From Prosapia bicincta (taxonomy: Eukaryota > Arthropoda > Insecta > Hemiptera > Cercopidae), in NCBI GenBank assembly GCA_036971475.1, contig JBAIZL010000008.1, positions 4,625,501-4,689,500 of the forward strand: a DNA stretch of 64,000 nucleotides. The letters run 5' to 3'. The first letter of the stretch is position 1. Each line of letters starts with the position of its first letter. The position numbers and the translations under genes are program-made. Below, one piece after another: positions 1-10,990 of this stretch. Under the pieces are notes generated by a model. The model was not told the DNA's origin and did not search any database. It saw only the letters and a list, made by a program, of their open reading frames with translations.

Positions 1-57
1 CTTTGTGTGTGTTCATGTGAGTCAATTCTAAAAGTCCAGTTCATATGATTACAGACC

Positions 58-132
58 CTACTATTAGCAAGGTAAGTCTGTCAGTCTTCTATATAGTTTC
101 TGGAAATCTCAAGCTTTAAGCTCTACCAGAAT
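58..132. repeat. Dispersed repeat, copy 1
   Basis: This stretch shares two blocks with 886-969: GGTAAGTCTGTCAGTC and AGCTTTAAGCTCTAC. The two copies differ at scattered positions. I do not recognise the family and see no coding potential. Confidence 0.5.
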
Positions 133-197
133 TAACACACACATAAATATGTGTTGTGCTGTTCATCCCTTATGTTTGACACTAAGGGAATATATAG

Positions 198-330
198 TAA
201 ACTAATTTTAAAAATACTTAACTAAGTGAATACGTAATTGCTTACGCCTTTCAAAACATTCGTTCCTTTTACGAAGCTAACCCTCTACTCAAATTCATGT
301 TGATTACATCAAGCAACTTCAATATATAAT
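198..330 (-). repeat. PLE-terminal repeat, family B, degenerate
   Basis: This stretch matches the ends of the PLE pair at 9355-12130, including the GTAATTGCTTAC block, the TTCGTTCCTTTTACGAAGCT block and the TTGATTACATCAAGCAAC block. On the minus strand it keeps the order core, helix II (GGAAC side), GAA, but helix III has decayed. It is a solo terminal fragment without coding sequence. Confidence 0.55.
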
Positions 331-885
331 ACATTTCTTTTTAGGAATATAAATTATTTAAGTTTTGTTGAATAAAAACTTTTAAAAGCCTGTGCTTTAA
401 ACTGCTGTACCTATAAGACACTGGCCTGAAACTTAGTCTGTTTGTTAAAATTATATGAAATGGTGCAAGCAAACTATAACTATAATAGATATTTTAGTAA
501 TGTTTGTAGCACAAAAATGTCAACTGTTGACAAATGAGTTATAAACAAATAAAACAAGTTAATGGCCTGAATATTTTCTTTATTAAAACAACCTCAAAAC
601 AATATCAATCTAAACAACATTTTACTAATAGTAAATAAAAATAATTTTTCTTAGCACTTTTGTTGAATTTTATGTTACAGAAGTCAAAGTAAATGTGTTA
701 AATGTGTGTTTTTTTTGACCATTGTTAATAAAACTTACATTTTTAAAAATCAGTTTATTTCTTTTTATTGATATTTTAAAGGTTTTTCTGTTTAACTTAT
801 ATTCTAACCACTTTAATTTAAATAATTATATATATAATAAATTATAATATACAAATATATAGGAATTTCCAAGAGATTGCAGTTT
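331..885. other. AT-rich intergenic or intronic stretch, nothing recognised
   Basis: I see no exon, RNA gene or element end here. The sequence is AT-rich with short A and T runs. Confidence 0.6.
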
Positions 886-969
886 TGGACTATTGGCACT
901 AGGTAAGTCTGTCAGTCTCCTATCTAGTCCAAATTTCCTAAATAAGCTTTAAGCTCTACTAGAACTATC
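886..969. repeat. Dispersed repeat, copy 2
   Basis: Second copy of the repeat at 58-132. It also folds back on itself: TTGGACTA near 886 is complementary to TAGTCCAA near 936, so it may be a small hairpin element. It abuts the (TA)n tract that starts at about 972. Confidence 0.5.
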
Positions 970-971
<2 letters not shown>

Positions 972-1039
<68 letters not shown>

Positions 1040-1042
1040 AAT
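972..1042. repeat. (TA)n microsatellite
   Basis: Uninterrupted TA dinucleotides for about 55 bases followed by a slightly imperfect continuation. It borders the palindrome at 1070-1161 on its left side. Confidence 0.9.
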
Positions 1043-1069
1043 ATCGCAATATGTATTCTTGTGTATTAA

Positions 1070-1156
1070 TAAGGAACTAGTCAAAATACAAATAAAAGAA
1101 TTTTAATTGAATTTACAATTCAATTATAATTCTTGTATTTGTATTTTGACTTAGTT

Positions 1157-1161
<5 letters not shown>
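1070..1161. repeat. Near-perfect palindrome between two (TA)n tracts
   Basis: The arms AACTAGTCAAAATACAAATA and TATTTGTATTTTGACTTAGT are reverse complements with one or two differences, and the inverted pairing continues inward to an AATT-rich centre. Arms are about 42 bases each. It has (TA)n on both sides, so it could be a small mobile unit inserted in a microsatellite. Confidence 0.65.

Positions 1162-1195
<34 letters not shown>
1160..1195. repeat. (TA)n microsatellite
   Basis: About 35 bases of TA repeats on the right flank of the palindrome at 1070-1161. An open frame through it encodes only isoleucine-tyrosine repeats. Confidence 0.9.
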
Positions 1196-1199
<4 letters not shown>

Positions 1200-1269
1200 T
1201 AGCTGTAGTTTCTATTAAAGGGAACTTACAGTGAGACTTGTATGATATGAACGAATGGCTGCTACAGAC

Positions 1270-1436
1270 TTTTTGTGTAATACTGAGTGTACTTCTGCAG
1301 TCCAATATATCTGAGATACACAAAGGACGACTTGACCTGGCCATGACTGAACCCAATCACTGCGCAAAGTTCTTGGATATGCGGTCACACTATGGGATAT
1401 GACATCTTTTACAGATTCAACCATTCCTTCTTCTAC
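1270..1436 (-). CDS. Dynein heavy chain exon, last in window
   Basis: The acceptor is AACAG and the donor GTCTGT. The exon starts in phase 0 with VEEGMVESVKDVI and contains WPGQVVLCVSQIYWTAEVH, a block conserved in axonemal dynein heavy chains shortly before the first AAA domain. It joins in frame to the exon at 13402-13174, whose last residues are EKWLIQ. Its end leaves two bases of a codon, so another exon must follow beyond the left part of the window. No stop or frameshift is present. Confidence 0.92.
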
Positions 1437-1899
1437 CTGTTCACCCACAATATACATTCTATTAACTTAATAAGAAATGGAACATTATTATCTTATGAAT
1501 ATTTCCAGTTGGATAAGAACTACAGCAGACAATCTTTTAACACCCCTTGAGTAACAAAACATCAGCAGAATGTCTGTGGTAATATGTGGTATGTTAGACA
1601 TATATATCACTTACAGTATAATGTACTTAAATGAGAATCTGATTTGGTATATATGTGATTTGACTTCTGAAGACTTTAATTAGGTGTCTTCATTTTCGAG
1701 CATCAATTGAAACTAAGTACTTCTAGCCAGGTTTGTGGAATTTCCATTGTCACGTGATATACCGGTATTGTTCTATTTTCGGATTCACTGCACCGTGGGA
1801 AAGTTTTAGTTTGTCTTGGGGGTGATTTTGTCTATTAAGTGAAGTAATTTATCATTTTTTGATTTTATTAATGATATCGTTTATGATCCTTGATTTTGT

Positions 1900-2190
1900 T
1901 TATGATATTATTTTTATTAATACATTTGTAGCTGTTCCCAGAATGTCATTTTGAGGCCTTTTTGTGCATTTTTTTATTAAATGTTTGTTTTCTAATGTGA
2001 AAAATGTAGGGTTGATTTTGATAGTGTTTGTGGCCAAATTTGAATTGTAAATTTTTGGTTTTATGTATGCCTTTAGGTGTTCGTTATATCTGTCTATTAA
2101 TTTCTTTTTTGTTTGGCCGATGTGTAATTTGTTACAGTCTGGCATTCGTGGGACATATTTTTTCCGGTTGGTTTATTTTATTGATTATGC
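1900..2190 (-). pseudogene. GIY-YIG endonuclease relic of PLE 1
   Basis: The minus frame reads CNKLHIGQTKKKLIDRYNEH, which matches the second half of the GIY-YIG fold (Y-I-G-Q-T, then R and the E-H pair). The first half, normally GIYK..C..C, is out of frame upstream of about 2145. In intact PLEs this domain nicks target DNA to prime reverse transcription. Here the first tyrosine of YIG is histidine (HIGQT) and the start is lost, so it is not functional. Confidence 0.7.
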
Positions 2191-2589
2191 TTCCTGTATT
2201 TTTGTAAGTTATGTTAATATTATTATTTTTTCGTATTCTAGTTATTAATTTTATGTTGTACCCTGTGTATGTGAATGTGGCCCATTTTGTTGTTGTTTGT
2301 GGTTCGAATTTAGGTTGTTTTAATTTATTTAATATTTTAAATTCTAATTTATCTATAGTTTTTTATTGAATCCATTTTTTTGGGCTATTTGATATATTAT
2401 TTGTTTTTCTTTGGCTTTTTCTTCATTTTTTAAAGGTAGTTTTAGCATTCTGTATAAGAGCGAGTTGTAAGCAGCCATTTTATGTTGTGGGGGATAGTTA
2501 GAGTAGTTTGGTATTGTTTTAATAGTTTGTGTGGGTTTCCTAAAAATTGAGTATTTAATATTCTTTCTATTTCTGGTTATGGTTAGGTC

Positions 2590-3510
2590 TAGATAGTTTA
2601 TTTTATTGATTTATTTATTCTTCCATGGTGAATTTTATGTTAGTGTGTACGTTGTTGATTTCATTTAGGATGATATTATTATTTATTGCTTTATTTTGTG
2701 AGATGTATAATCCATCGTCAATATATCGTATCCAATGTCCGTTTGGGTTGAGTGTTTTCATGGTTTGTGTGATTAATTCGTCAAGGTTTTGGAGGTAAAT
2801 TTCTGATATTATACTCGAGAGGGGTGATCCCATTGCTAAGCCATCTATTTGTCTATATATCTTAGTATTAAATATGAAATAGTTTTGGTTTAGTATGGTC
2901 TTTAGTAATTTTGTAATTTGGTTTGTGTATTTGGGCTTGGTTTTAAGATCAGTCAATTTGTTTTTTATTATGTGTTTGGTTTCGTTTTTTGGTATATTAG
3001 AGTACATGTTTGTGATATCAAATGATATAAATTTAGTGTTTTTGGTTGTGTTTATTGTTTTTAGTCTGTTGGTTAATTTAATTGAGTTTTTTATGGTGTA
3101 TTTATTTTCCAGTTTAAGTTCATGTTTTAGGCTATTGGCAATTATTTGTGATATTTTATAGGCAGGTGCATTTTTGAAATTTATTAGGGGTCTTATGGGA
3201 TTTTTGACTTTATGTATTTTGATGAGGGCTTTCATTTTGGGGGGCTTTGGATTTTCTATTGTGTATTGGTAAGGGGTTTTTTGGCTGAATAAATTGTTAT
3301 TGTTTTTTGCTAATTGTATGATTTCATTTTGGTATTTTTAGTGGGGTATTTGTTTAATTCTATGCAATTGTTGGATTTTATCAATTCTTCTGTTTTATTG
3401 TTATACTCTGTTTTTGATATGATTACTGTAGCGTTGCTTTTGTCCGCTTTTGTTGCAATTATTTTATTTTTGAATAGTTTTTGTTTCAATTTTTTATATA
3501 TATAAATGTT
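2590..3510 (-). pseudogene. PLE 1 reverse transcriptase
   Basis: Penelope-type reverse transcriptase, the enzyme that copies element RNA into DNA. The N-terminal block KADKSNATVIISK lies near 3460, followed by KALIKIHKVKNPIRPLI from 3235, ISFDITNMYSNIP, GLAMGSPLSSIISEIYL and the catalytic box RYIDDGLYIS near 2720. The longest open part is 206 codons (3235-2615). Upstream and downstream parts are in other frames or interrupted by stops, so several lesions are present. The GLAMGSP and YIDD blocks are typical of Penelope rather than LINE enzymes. Confidence 0.85.
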
Positions 3511-3628
3511 TTGTGTTTAAGTTGTTTTAATTATTTAATCTACTAGAAGTACTTAGTCTCAGTTGATGTTTAAAAATGAAGACATGTAATTAAAGTCTTT
3601 AAAAGTTAACTCGCATATATACCAAGTA

Positions 3629-3994
3629 AGATTGAACAGTGTTGCAAAGTTAAATATATATATAAATCTCCTTTTGTTAGATTGTATGTTAGAATGATTT
3701 GAGGTTTCCCATTAATTTTGTCAATGCCGTAATTATCATTCAATAAAGGGAGCAATAAACATGAGTAAAATTTGCATTAAAAAATTCTTACTATTAAAGG
3801 TAGATATGAGAGAAATTCACACAAAGTGACTTGTAGAGGAAAAATTGAGTAAAATTACAGACAAAATAATTTTCTACACATGTTATTTATCGATGAGTAA
3901 TTTCAACTCATTAAGGTTCAGAAATTACTTGGTGAAATGGTACAAAGATTGCTTAGCAATATTCACATAACTCCTATGTCTACTAACAGTTGTA
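3629..3994. other. No feature recognised
   Basis: AT-rich sequence between the end of PLE 1 and the target duplication of the LOA-like element. I see no coding or repeat signal. Confidence 0.6.
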
Positions 3995-4004
3995 ACCTGT
4001 CCCA
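3995..4004. repeat. Target site duplication of LOA-like element, left
   Basis: ACCTGTCCCA here is repeated exactly at 8521-8530, immediately after the A-rich tail of the element. Confidence 0.85.
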
Positions 4005-4454
4005 TCCGGCTAGCTGGCCTGAGCAACCGGGCGGGTCCACAGGTGGCGGATAGTGGGACGGCCTACAGAGATGTAGGTTACCTGTGAATAAGGATTCCGG
4101 AAGGTTTCTGAATAAGCAGGCCTGGACCAAGGCAATGGTTCAAAGGTGAGGAATTATCCCTCCTCGTCAGTCAACCGGTTGGGTGTGGTAGAAATAACTG
4201 CTCTGACTGGGGAGACTGGGGTAGTTGGGAATTAAGTCCTCACAATGCCACTCTCACCTCCCAGGTGAACCAAGGGCAATGCGACGGTGAAGTATGGGCG
4301 GGAAACTACCCTAACGACACAGTTGTAAAAAAGAGAGTAAAGCAGACGGTTCGCTCCAAGAGCAACAGTTAATAATGTCCTGAACTTGGGGTGTGCTTCA
4401 AGGTCAGTGACTGAATACCCAATCCAAGGTGGAAGGCATCGTGCCGAAGGATGA

Positions 4455-4817
4455 ATGGCTGCAGGGTATAAAATGCAGTCGCACACGATCCCCTTGAGGA
4501 ACCAGACAAAACATCATTGTATGTTGTCTTGCCAGGGCAGTGGGGGCTCTGCTCTGGTCGACCGTTATTTCCCCCATACTCGTGGGACGTTAATGGACCA
4601 AGTAAGTAAAAGAATTGATTTTGAGACTGCACAGACAGCGGGAGCCAATGAGACGGCAAACCGTGAGTCTGTAGCAGATGTGTCAGCGGCAACCATCACT
4701 GAGGGTGCGGGGGCGGCTGTCAAGCTGCCGACTGCAGAAACCGGTGAAGTGGCTGTAGAGTTGAGCACGCTGTCTAGTCCTGGGGCTGCTCTGCGGACCC
4801 AGGCAACTGCGAAGTAA
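4455..4817 (+). pseudogene. Shortened ORF1 of the LOA-like element
   Basis: A 120-codon frame in the place where ORF1 (RNA-binding Gag-like protein) is expected. It starts MAAGYKMQSH and is rich in Ala, Thr and Glu. No CCHC zinc knuckle is visible, although ORF1 of this group normally has one and is several hundred residues long. It stops only eight bases before ORF2. I infer an internal deletion of most of ORF1. The frame may be partly fortuitous. Confidence 0.5.
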
Positions 4818-4825
4818 GCAGAACA

Positions 4826-7800
4826 ATGATCAAGATCCTCCAAGTGAACCTACAGCATAGCAGGGCGGCTAGTGCTGTCGTGTGTAGGATGCTGGACAGG
4901 GGAGAGGTGGACTTGGTTCTCATCCAGGAGCCATGGATTTCTGGAGGACGAATATGCGAGCTGGCGACATCTGGAGGTAAGATGTTGTACGATAAGGACT
5001 CCGGTGTTCCCAGGACGTGTATCCTGGTTAGGAGGGGTTGAGTACTTTTGTACTAACGGACTTCTGGTGCAGGGACTTGATAGCAGTGAAGGTGGAGCTG
5101 CGGGCGGAGGGGAGGATGAAGAGGCTGAACCTGGCCACTGCATATCTCCCCTTTGACTACGCAGGGGCTCTACCAACACAAGAGCTGAGGAGGCTGGTCG
5201 AGCACTGCTGGGCTGTGGATGAGGAGCTGCTGGTGGGGATGGATGCTAACTCCCATCACACTTTGTGGGGAAGTACAGGTACCAACACTAGAGGTGAGGA
5301 ACTTTTAGCTTATCTTAGCTCTAAGAATTTACTAGTCTTAAATAAGGGGGAAGAGCCGACGTTTGTCACTAGGGCCAGACAGGAGGTCCTGGACATTACG
5401 GTGGCATCGAACCAGATGGCTAGGTATGTACTAAACTGGCATGTATCGGATGAACCATCTTCTTCTGACCACAGACATATTAGGTATGATATCTCCCTAA
5501 ATCCCGCCATGCTTCGGCCAACCAGGGATCCAAGAAGAACAGACTGGGACTCCTACAGGAGGGACCTGGGTGTTCGGATTGAGGAGGCTGGATTGGAGTA
5601 TGGTGGGAGGAGAGAGCTAGAAGACTCTGTCACATTGGTTGGCGAGGCTATAGTAGAATCCTTTACTGATAACTGCCCTCTCAGTGAGGGGAGAAAAGTA
5701 GGGGATCCGTCATGGTGGAACAAGAAGCTAGCCAAACTTCGGAAGACCACCAGGAGACTCTTTAATAGAGCAAAAAAGAACGGGGAGTGGGACCAGTATA
5801 GGAGAACACTAACCGAATACAACAGGGCAATTAGAGAAGCACGCAGGAAGTCCTGGAAGGAGTTTTGTCAAGAGATTGACAAAACTCGGGAAGGGGAACA
5901 ACTGCATAAAGTGCTCTCTAAGGACCCAGTTAACCCGGTGGGGATGCTAAGAGCCCCACTGTGAAATATAACAAATACTGCAGGGGAAACTGTGGAAGAA
6001 TTAATCAGAACACATTTCCCTTCCAGTACTCTGAGGAAAGTTGGAGGAGCAGACACTGAATCAGTTGCCAAACTCTCCACAAGACGTGGTAAGAGGGAGG
6101 ACTGGGAAGTGGCAAGGAGGATAGTAACTCCACAAAGGGTAAGATGGGCTATTGGCACATTTACACCCTACAAATCTTCAGGTCCAGATGGGATCTATCC
6201 TGAGCTGCTGCAGCAGGGAATGGATATGCTGGTGCTGGTACTTACTAAATTATACAGGCTAAGCATTGCTCTAGGGCATATGCCGGCAGCCTGGAAATCT
6301 AGTAAGGTGGTCTTTATACCTAAGCCTAACCAATCGGAAGGGAAAGGATACATGCCTATTACACTCATGTCCTTTGTTCTTAAGGGACTTGAAAAACTGG
6401 TTGATAGGCATATTAGGGTGAGTGCTTTGCCCATAAAACCACTGCATTGGAACCAGTATGCTTATCAACCGGGGAAATCCTGCGAGGGAGCTCTCCATCA
6501 AGTGGTTGGTAGGATTGAGCATATGATCGCTAAGAAAGGTTGTGCCATAGGTGCCTTCCTCGACATTGAAGGGGCTTTCAATAACCCCTCAGTGGAGACG
6601 ATGGCAAGTGGTGCAAGACGTCATGGAGTGGATGCGACTACTTGTGGTTGGATAAGTTCCATGTTAACGAACAGAAGCATTTCTGTAGAGGTGGCAGGGG
6701 AGGTCAGAAGGGCGGAGACAAGTCTGGGCTGTGCACAGGGAGGGGGTTCTCTCTCCTCTGTTGTGGTGCCTAGTGGTTGACAACCTTATTGAACTCCTGA
6801 ATGAACAGGGGTACTTCTGGCTGGGATATGCGGACGACATAGTTGTTCTGATCCTGGGCAGATTCCCTGATACAGTCCTCGATGTAATCAGATATCCTCT
6901 ACGACTGATTGAAGAGTGGTGTAATAAGGAGAACCTTAGGGTAAATCCGAAAAAGACTGCTCTTATTAACTTTACCAGACAGCGGAAAGATCTGACGACC
7001 AGGATGCCTTGCTTATTTGGTGAATACCTTGAGTTTGTGGGGGGAGGTGAAGTACCTGGGAGTTACTCTGGACAGGAAACTCACCTGGAACCCACATCTT
7101 GAGAGGACAGTTAACAGGGCCAAAAGGGCACTGATGACAGTGAAAAGAATGGTGGGTAAGAAATGGGGACTGAAGCCATCAATGATGCACTGGATGTATC
7201 TGAGGGTGATAAGACCTATGATTACCTATGGTGCTCTGGTGTGGTGGAAAAAGGCCAACCAGGCACAGACAAGAGCTCAACTGAGCTCTATCCAGAGATT
7301 GGCTTGTCTGTGCACTCTGGGAGCGATGTCAACTACACCTGGTGCAGCAATGGAAGTAATGCTTAACCTCCCCCCCCTTGAGCTTGTCCTTAGGGGAGAG
7401 GCGAGGCTGGCGGCATGGAGATTGCGCAACTCGAACAACTGGGCTAACCTCCCAGATGTTTCGGGACATATGAGTATCGAGTGCGTGGTCAAAGAACCCG
7501 TCTTGGAAATGGGCAGCTACCACATTACTCGAACGTTTGCACCTGACCAGGCCCACCAAACTATGATGGAATGGTCAGGGACATTAACATCGGGAGCTCA
7601 GATCTGGTACACAGATGGCTCCAAGATGGACTTCGGCACTGGAGAGGGGGTGTATTGTAAAAACCCAAGGGTAAGACTAGTTTTTTTCCTTGGGGAGGCA
7701 TACCTCTGTCTTTCAGGCCGAAATATATGCTATAAATGCCTGTCTGGGAGAGATAGTGAGAAGGGGAACACACGGGACCCGGATTGCTATTTTCTCCGAC

Positions 7801-8439
7801 AGTCAGGCAGCAATTAAGGCACTAAACGGACATGTGGTCACCTCGGCCATAGTCAGGGAGTGCCTAAATAACCTACAAGCCCTGGTAAGGCACAATCAAA
7901 TCAAGATAGGTTGGGTGCCAGGGCATAGGGGAATACTTGGAAATGAAGCCGCAGATGCGCTGGCCAGAGAGGGGTCTTCGACTCCCCTGATTGGACCGGA
8001 GCCTGCGGTAGGTATTTCCAAATCCATGGTCAAGATGGCAGTGCGAAGGTAGATGGCTCAAAAACACTGTGAGCACTGGATCAGGGCTGAAGGGATGAGA
8101 CACAGTAAGCTAACCCTTAGGAAACCTTCCTTGGGGCTGCAGAAGAGTCTCATCTATCTGTCTAGGCAGGAACTGAGGATAGCCACAGGTCTACTCACGG
8201 GACACGGTGGACTAAGGAAACATCTGCATAAAATGGGTATCTACAAAGATGAACCAGTGTGCAGATTATGCGGGCAAGAACTGGAGACCGCCACACACAT
8301 CATTTATAGATGTGAAGCACTTGCCGAGAGGCGCTTCAACCTCTTTGGAGATAGCACAGCTCTGGAAGAGGATGCTGAAGGTAAAACACTAGTCAGGAAA
8401 CTCCTAAACCTGGTAAGAGGGAAGGGGCTATTTGACTAG
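4826..8439 (+). pseudogene. LOA-like ORF2: endonuclease, RT, RNase H
   Basis: Polyprotein that would nick target DNA and reverse-transcribe the element RNA. Endonuclease: IKILQVNLQHSRAA at the start, QEPW near 4927, GMDANSHHTLWGS near 5240, SDHRHI near 5465. Reverse transcriptase: FLDIEGAFNN near 6557 and catalytic LGYADDIVVL near 6823. RNase H: IWYTDGSK near 7602, SDSQAAIKAL near 7796, GNEAADALAREG near 7938. C-terminal Cys-X2-Cys-X8-His-X4-Cys near 8262. Lesions: frameshifts near 5030, 6740, 7040 and 7700; in-frame TGA at 5962 and TAG at 8050. The catalytic residues that can be seen are intact, so loss of function comes from the broken frame. Confidence 0.88.
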
Positions 8440-8520
8440 ATCAGGGAGGTAAGTACAATATACCTTAAGGTAGCAGTGCTTTGGGCAGTTTAAAACCCGC
8501 TCCCAAGTCAAGAAAAAAAA

Positions 8521-8530
8521 ACCTGTCCCA
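8521..8530. repeat. Target site duplication of LOA-like element, right
   Basis: ACCTGTCCCA, identical to 3995-4004. It follows the A9 run that ends the element. Confidence 0.85.
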
Positions 8531-9354
8531 GAAGGGTCTTAAGATAGCCCAATCCGTTTAATCAAAATCCATACATATAACACCATTGTGTAAACATGAC
8601 TCATAGCTAACTTTCTAGGACTAATGAGAATATTTTTGTAGATAGATATTGCTTGTTTTATGTTAATCTTCTAAATAATCACAAAATACAACATCTCTGG
8701 CACCCAAAAAGATAGGGAACATGGATTTCCCTGTCGATACCTGTGTTCTGATTTTTTTTTTTTTTTTGTCAGTTGGACTATGGTTAATAAAGGTGAACTC
8801 AAGTTTCTTCACAGGCTAAAATCTTGTTAGGAAAAGGCTCACTAGTATATTGATCACATAATAAAAAAATATTAAGATATTTTTGAAGATATGAAATTAT
8901 GATTGAAAATGTATTTTACACACAACTAAAAAATGGAACAGAATTTTGGTACGGCAAAAATAGGGTTTTAAACAACATTCAAAAGTCTAAGTTAATTTAT
9001 TGTTTTTGAAACATATATACCACCCTACATCAAAATACTTCAAGGTCATTACAATAACCCACGTGAAATTATTAACCATTAACTGTCTTCAATGGAGCAC
9101 CTATATGCAGGTGTTAACTGTAGGAGTAACAATTTACTGGTTTGTATAAACTAAATATAGTTGGCAAATATTTCCAAATGTACCCAGAGGTTTTAAATGC
9201 TTAAAACCAATTTTATGTTAAAATAGATTCATATTTGATAATGGTGCAGTATAATAAAATGTTCTAACATGCAAAGCATCAAAGTTAATAGATTGACATT
9301 GGGGCCTTCAATGTAAAACCCAATGGTGAAGCTTTTTTATAACAAAATTACAAA
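8531..9354. other. No gene recognised
   Basis: AT-rich intronic DNA. A T-run of about 16 bases lies at 8752-8767. I see no element end with confidence. Confidence 0.55.
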
Positions 9355-9394
9355 TTTTAAACTACTTAATCAAGTGAATACATAATTGCTTACT

Positions 9395-9435
9395 TGCTGA
9401 TGCGTTTCAAAACAGTCATTCCTTTTACAAAGCTA
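9395..9435 (-). ncRNA. Hammerhead-like motif, family B (PLE 2a end)
   Basis: On the minus strand the order is AGCT (helix I), an 8-nt core, helix II of GGAAT/GTTTT type (weak), GAA, the ACGCAT short helix III, C at the cleavage position, then AGC (helix I). It lies downstream of the GIY-YIG relic in the sense direction. The core reads TTGTAAAA, far from CUGANGA, so activity is unlikely in this copy. Confidence 0.4.
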
Positions 9436-9589
9436 TCACTCTACTGGGGGCTTTAGCTGTATACAAACGGTATGACAGGGTTGGATTTATGACAGTGGGT
9501 TACGTGTCGGCGTTTTGTGTGATGTATCATAAAAGACTATTGGCTTCAAAGTGTGTGGGGTCGTTTAATATATTTTCCCTGTCTGTTGC

Positions 9590-9851
9590 GTAGTGTTTGT
9601 AGATTTCATATTTTTCTTAGTTTGTTAGTTTTTTACTCTGTTTTAATGTGTGTAGAATATTTAAATTAGTGTGTTTGTCTGTATGTGTGTGTTGGGTGGT
9701 ATTTAGGTGTTTTGCGTAGCTGGATTTAGGGTTTGTTTGTTTTGTTTGGGTAATGTGTTCATCGAAGCGTGTATAGAATGAGCTGCCGGTTTGACCGATG
9801 TAATAGATGGGACAATCGTTGCAAGTTAATTTGTAAGTACCTGAGAGTTTG
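9590..9851 (-). pseudogene. GIY-YIG endonuclease of PLE 2a
   Basis: The minus frame reads LSGTYKLTCNDCPIYYIGQT and continues with FYTRFDEHITQTKQT. This gives the GIY (here GTY) and YIG boxes, the C-X2-C pair, the conserved arginine and the E-H pair of PLE endonucleases. A stop interrupts the C-terminal part. Copy 2b at 11627-11908 has the same domain in an open frame, but with YNIG in place of YYIG. Confidence 0.75.
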
Positions 9852-10103
9852 TATGTGTCAGTTTCTTTTTGAAATGGTTGTATATGTTTTCTTAGAGTGT
9901 TTGTTGTTTTGTAGGATATTTGGTAATGGAGTTTTTTGAATGTGGAGGGTATTTTGTATGTGTTTTTATTGTGGTGAGGGATATGTATTTGTTGTTTTTT
10001 GTGTGGTGTGTTTGTGTGGCTGTTTGATGGTGTTTATGTTTTATTTTCCTGAGTATGTTGTCTATGAATGTGTGTTGGTAGCCCTTTTGTTGAGCGATGT
10101 ATT

Positions 10104-10990
10104 TTATGGTATTAAATTCTTCGTTGTAGTCTTTCTGTAGCATTGGTATGTTTGTGTGGGGTGATTAGATGTATTATGTATGACCATATCTGTAGTTGTT
10201 GGTTTTCTGTATATTTTGAAATTATGTCTAGTGTTGTGTTTGGTGATAGTAAGATCTAGAAAGTTTATTCTATTGTTTTTTTCTAATTCGAGAGTAAATG
10301 TGAGATTTTGGTGTAGGGTTTTAATGTAATTATGTAGTTGTTTTATTTGCCGTTTGTTGCTGTTGTATAGTATTAACATGTCATCAACATATCTATGGTA
10401 GTAAATTATTTTATCCGTGTGGTTATTGTTCTGTAGAATATATCGTTGTTCGATGTGGTGTAGGAATATTTCTGCTAGGATGCCTGAGATAGGGGAACCC
10501 ATTGGGAGGCTATCTTTCTGTGTGTAGTATTTGTGTTGGTATGTGAAGTAGTTTTTTGATGTTAAGAGTTTGGTGAGTGTGATTATTTCATGTGTGAGTT
10601 TATGTGGCGTGTTGTTTGTGCTGTGAGCATATTTTGTAGTATGTGGAGTGTTTGTTCTATTGGCACATTAGTGTAAAGGTTTGTTATGTCGAATGAGGCT
10701 ATGATGGAGTTGTGTGGTATGTGGATGTCTTATATTTTGTGTTTAAGGTCTATGTTATTGTGTATGGATGTGTGATTGTGAAAGTTTATGTTGCCTGTGA
10801 TAAGTTTGTCTATGTATTTGGCTAATTTATGTGATGGTGCATGTATGTGATTGATTAGTGGACGGATGGGTGTGTTTTCCTTGTGGATTTTAGGTAATGC
10901 ATTTAATATGGGAGCTTGGGGTTTTATTTGTTTGTAATATTTCTTTTGTTCGCTTTTCATGATTTCGGTGCATTTGTTTAGAAGATTTTT
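10104..10990 (-). pseudogene. PLE 2a reverse transcriptase
   Basis: Penelope-type RT in pieces. The upstream piece (10960-10730) reads APILNALPKIHKENTPIRPLI, the finger domain. The downstream piece (10502-10104) starts with GSPISGILAEIFLHHIEQ and contains the catalytic RYVDDMLILYN box and NRINFLDLTITKHN of the thumb region. Stops separate the pieces between 10503 and 10729. The 5' part of this domain has no partner in copy 2b, which is truncated. Confidence 0.8.

Larger units (their letters stand above)
1637..3628 (-). mobile_element. Penelope-like element (PLE 1)
   Basis: Minus-strand retroelement with a reverse transcriptase followed by a GIY-YIG endonuclease relic, the domain order that defines endonuclease-bearing Penelope-like elements. 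Inverted terminal segments bound it: about 1640-1730 on the plus strand and 3535-3628 on the minus strand share blocks such as CTAAGTACTTCTAG and AAGACTTTAATTA. Inverted or partial terminal copies are usual in this superfamily. Both domains have lost continuity, so the copy should be dead. It lies between the dynein exon at 1270-1436 and the LOA-like element at 3995. Confidence 0.8.
4005..8520 (+). mobile_element. LOA-like non-LTR retrotransposon, decayed full-length copy
   Basis: The element begins with a GC-rich 5' leader (4005-4450) and ends in an A-rich tail at 8512-8520. A 10-bp duplication flanks it. ORF2 has an endonuclease-exonuclease-phosphatase domain, reverse transcriptase, RNase H and a C-terminal Cys/His motif in that order. 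The RNase H and the endonuclease start with NLQHSRAA point to the LOA group or its relatives (I superclade); the clade is my inference. Base composition is much richer in GC than the flanks. The copy reaches both ends, but several frameshifts and stops break its ORF2. Confidence 0.88.

Noticed and set aside
1637..1730. Possible hammerhead-like motif at the end of PLE 1 (CTGAAGA near 1669, GAAACTAAGT near 1708)
   Set aside because: The words are present, but no helix II closes next to the core and the inverted copy near 3560 has GAG for GAA and no core.
9940..10143. Plus-strand frame of 66 codons rich in Val, Cys and Phe (also antisense at 11343-11534)
   Set aside because: It is the antisense of the Thr/His/Lys-rich PLE linker, present twice because the PLE copies are inverted.
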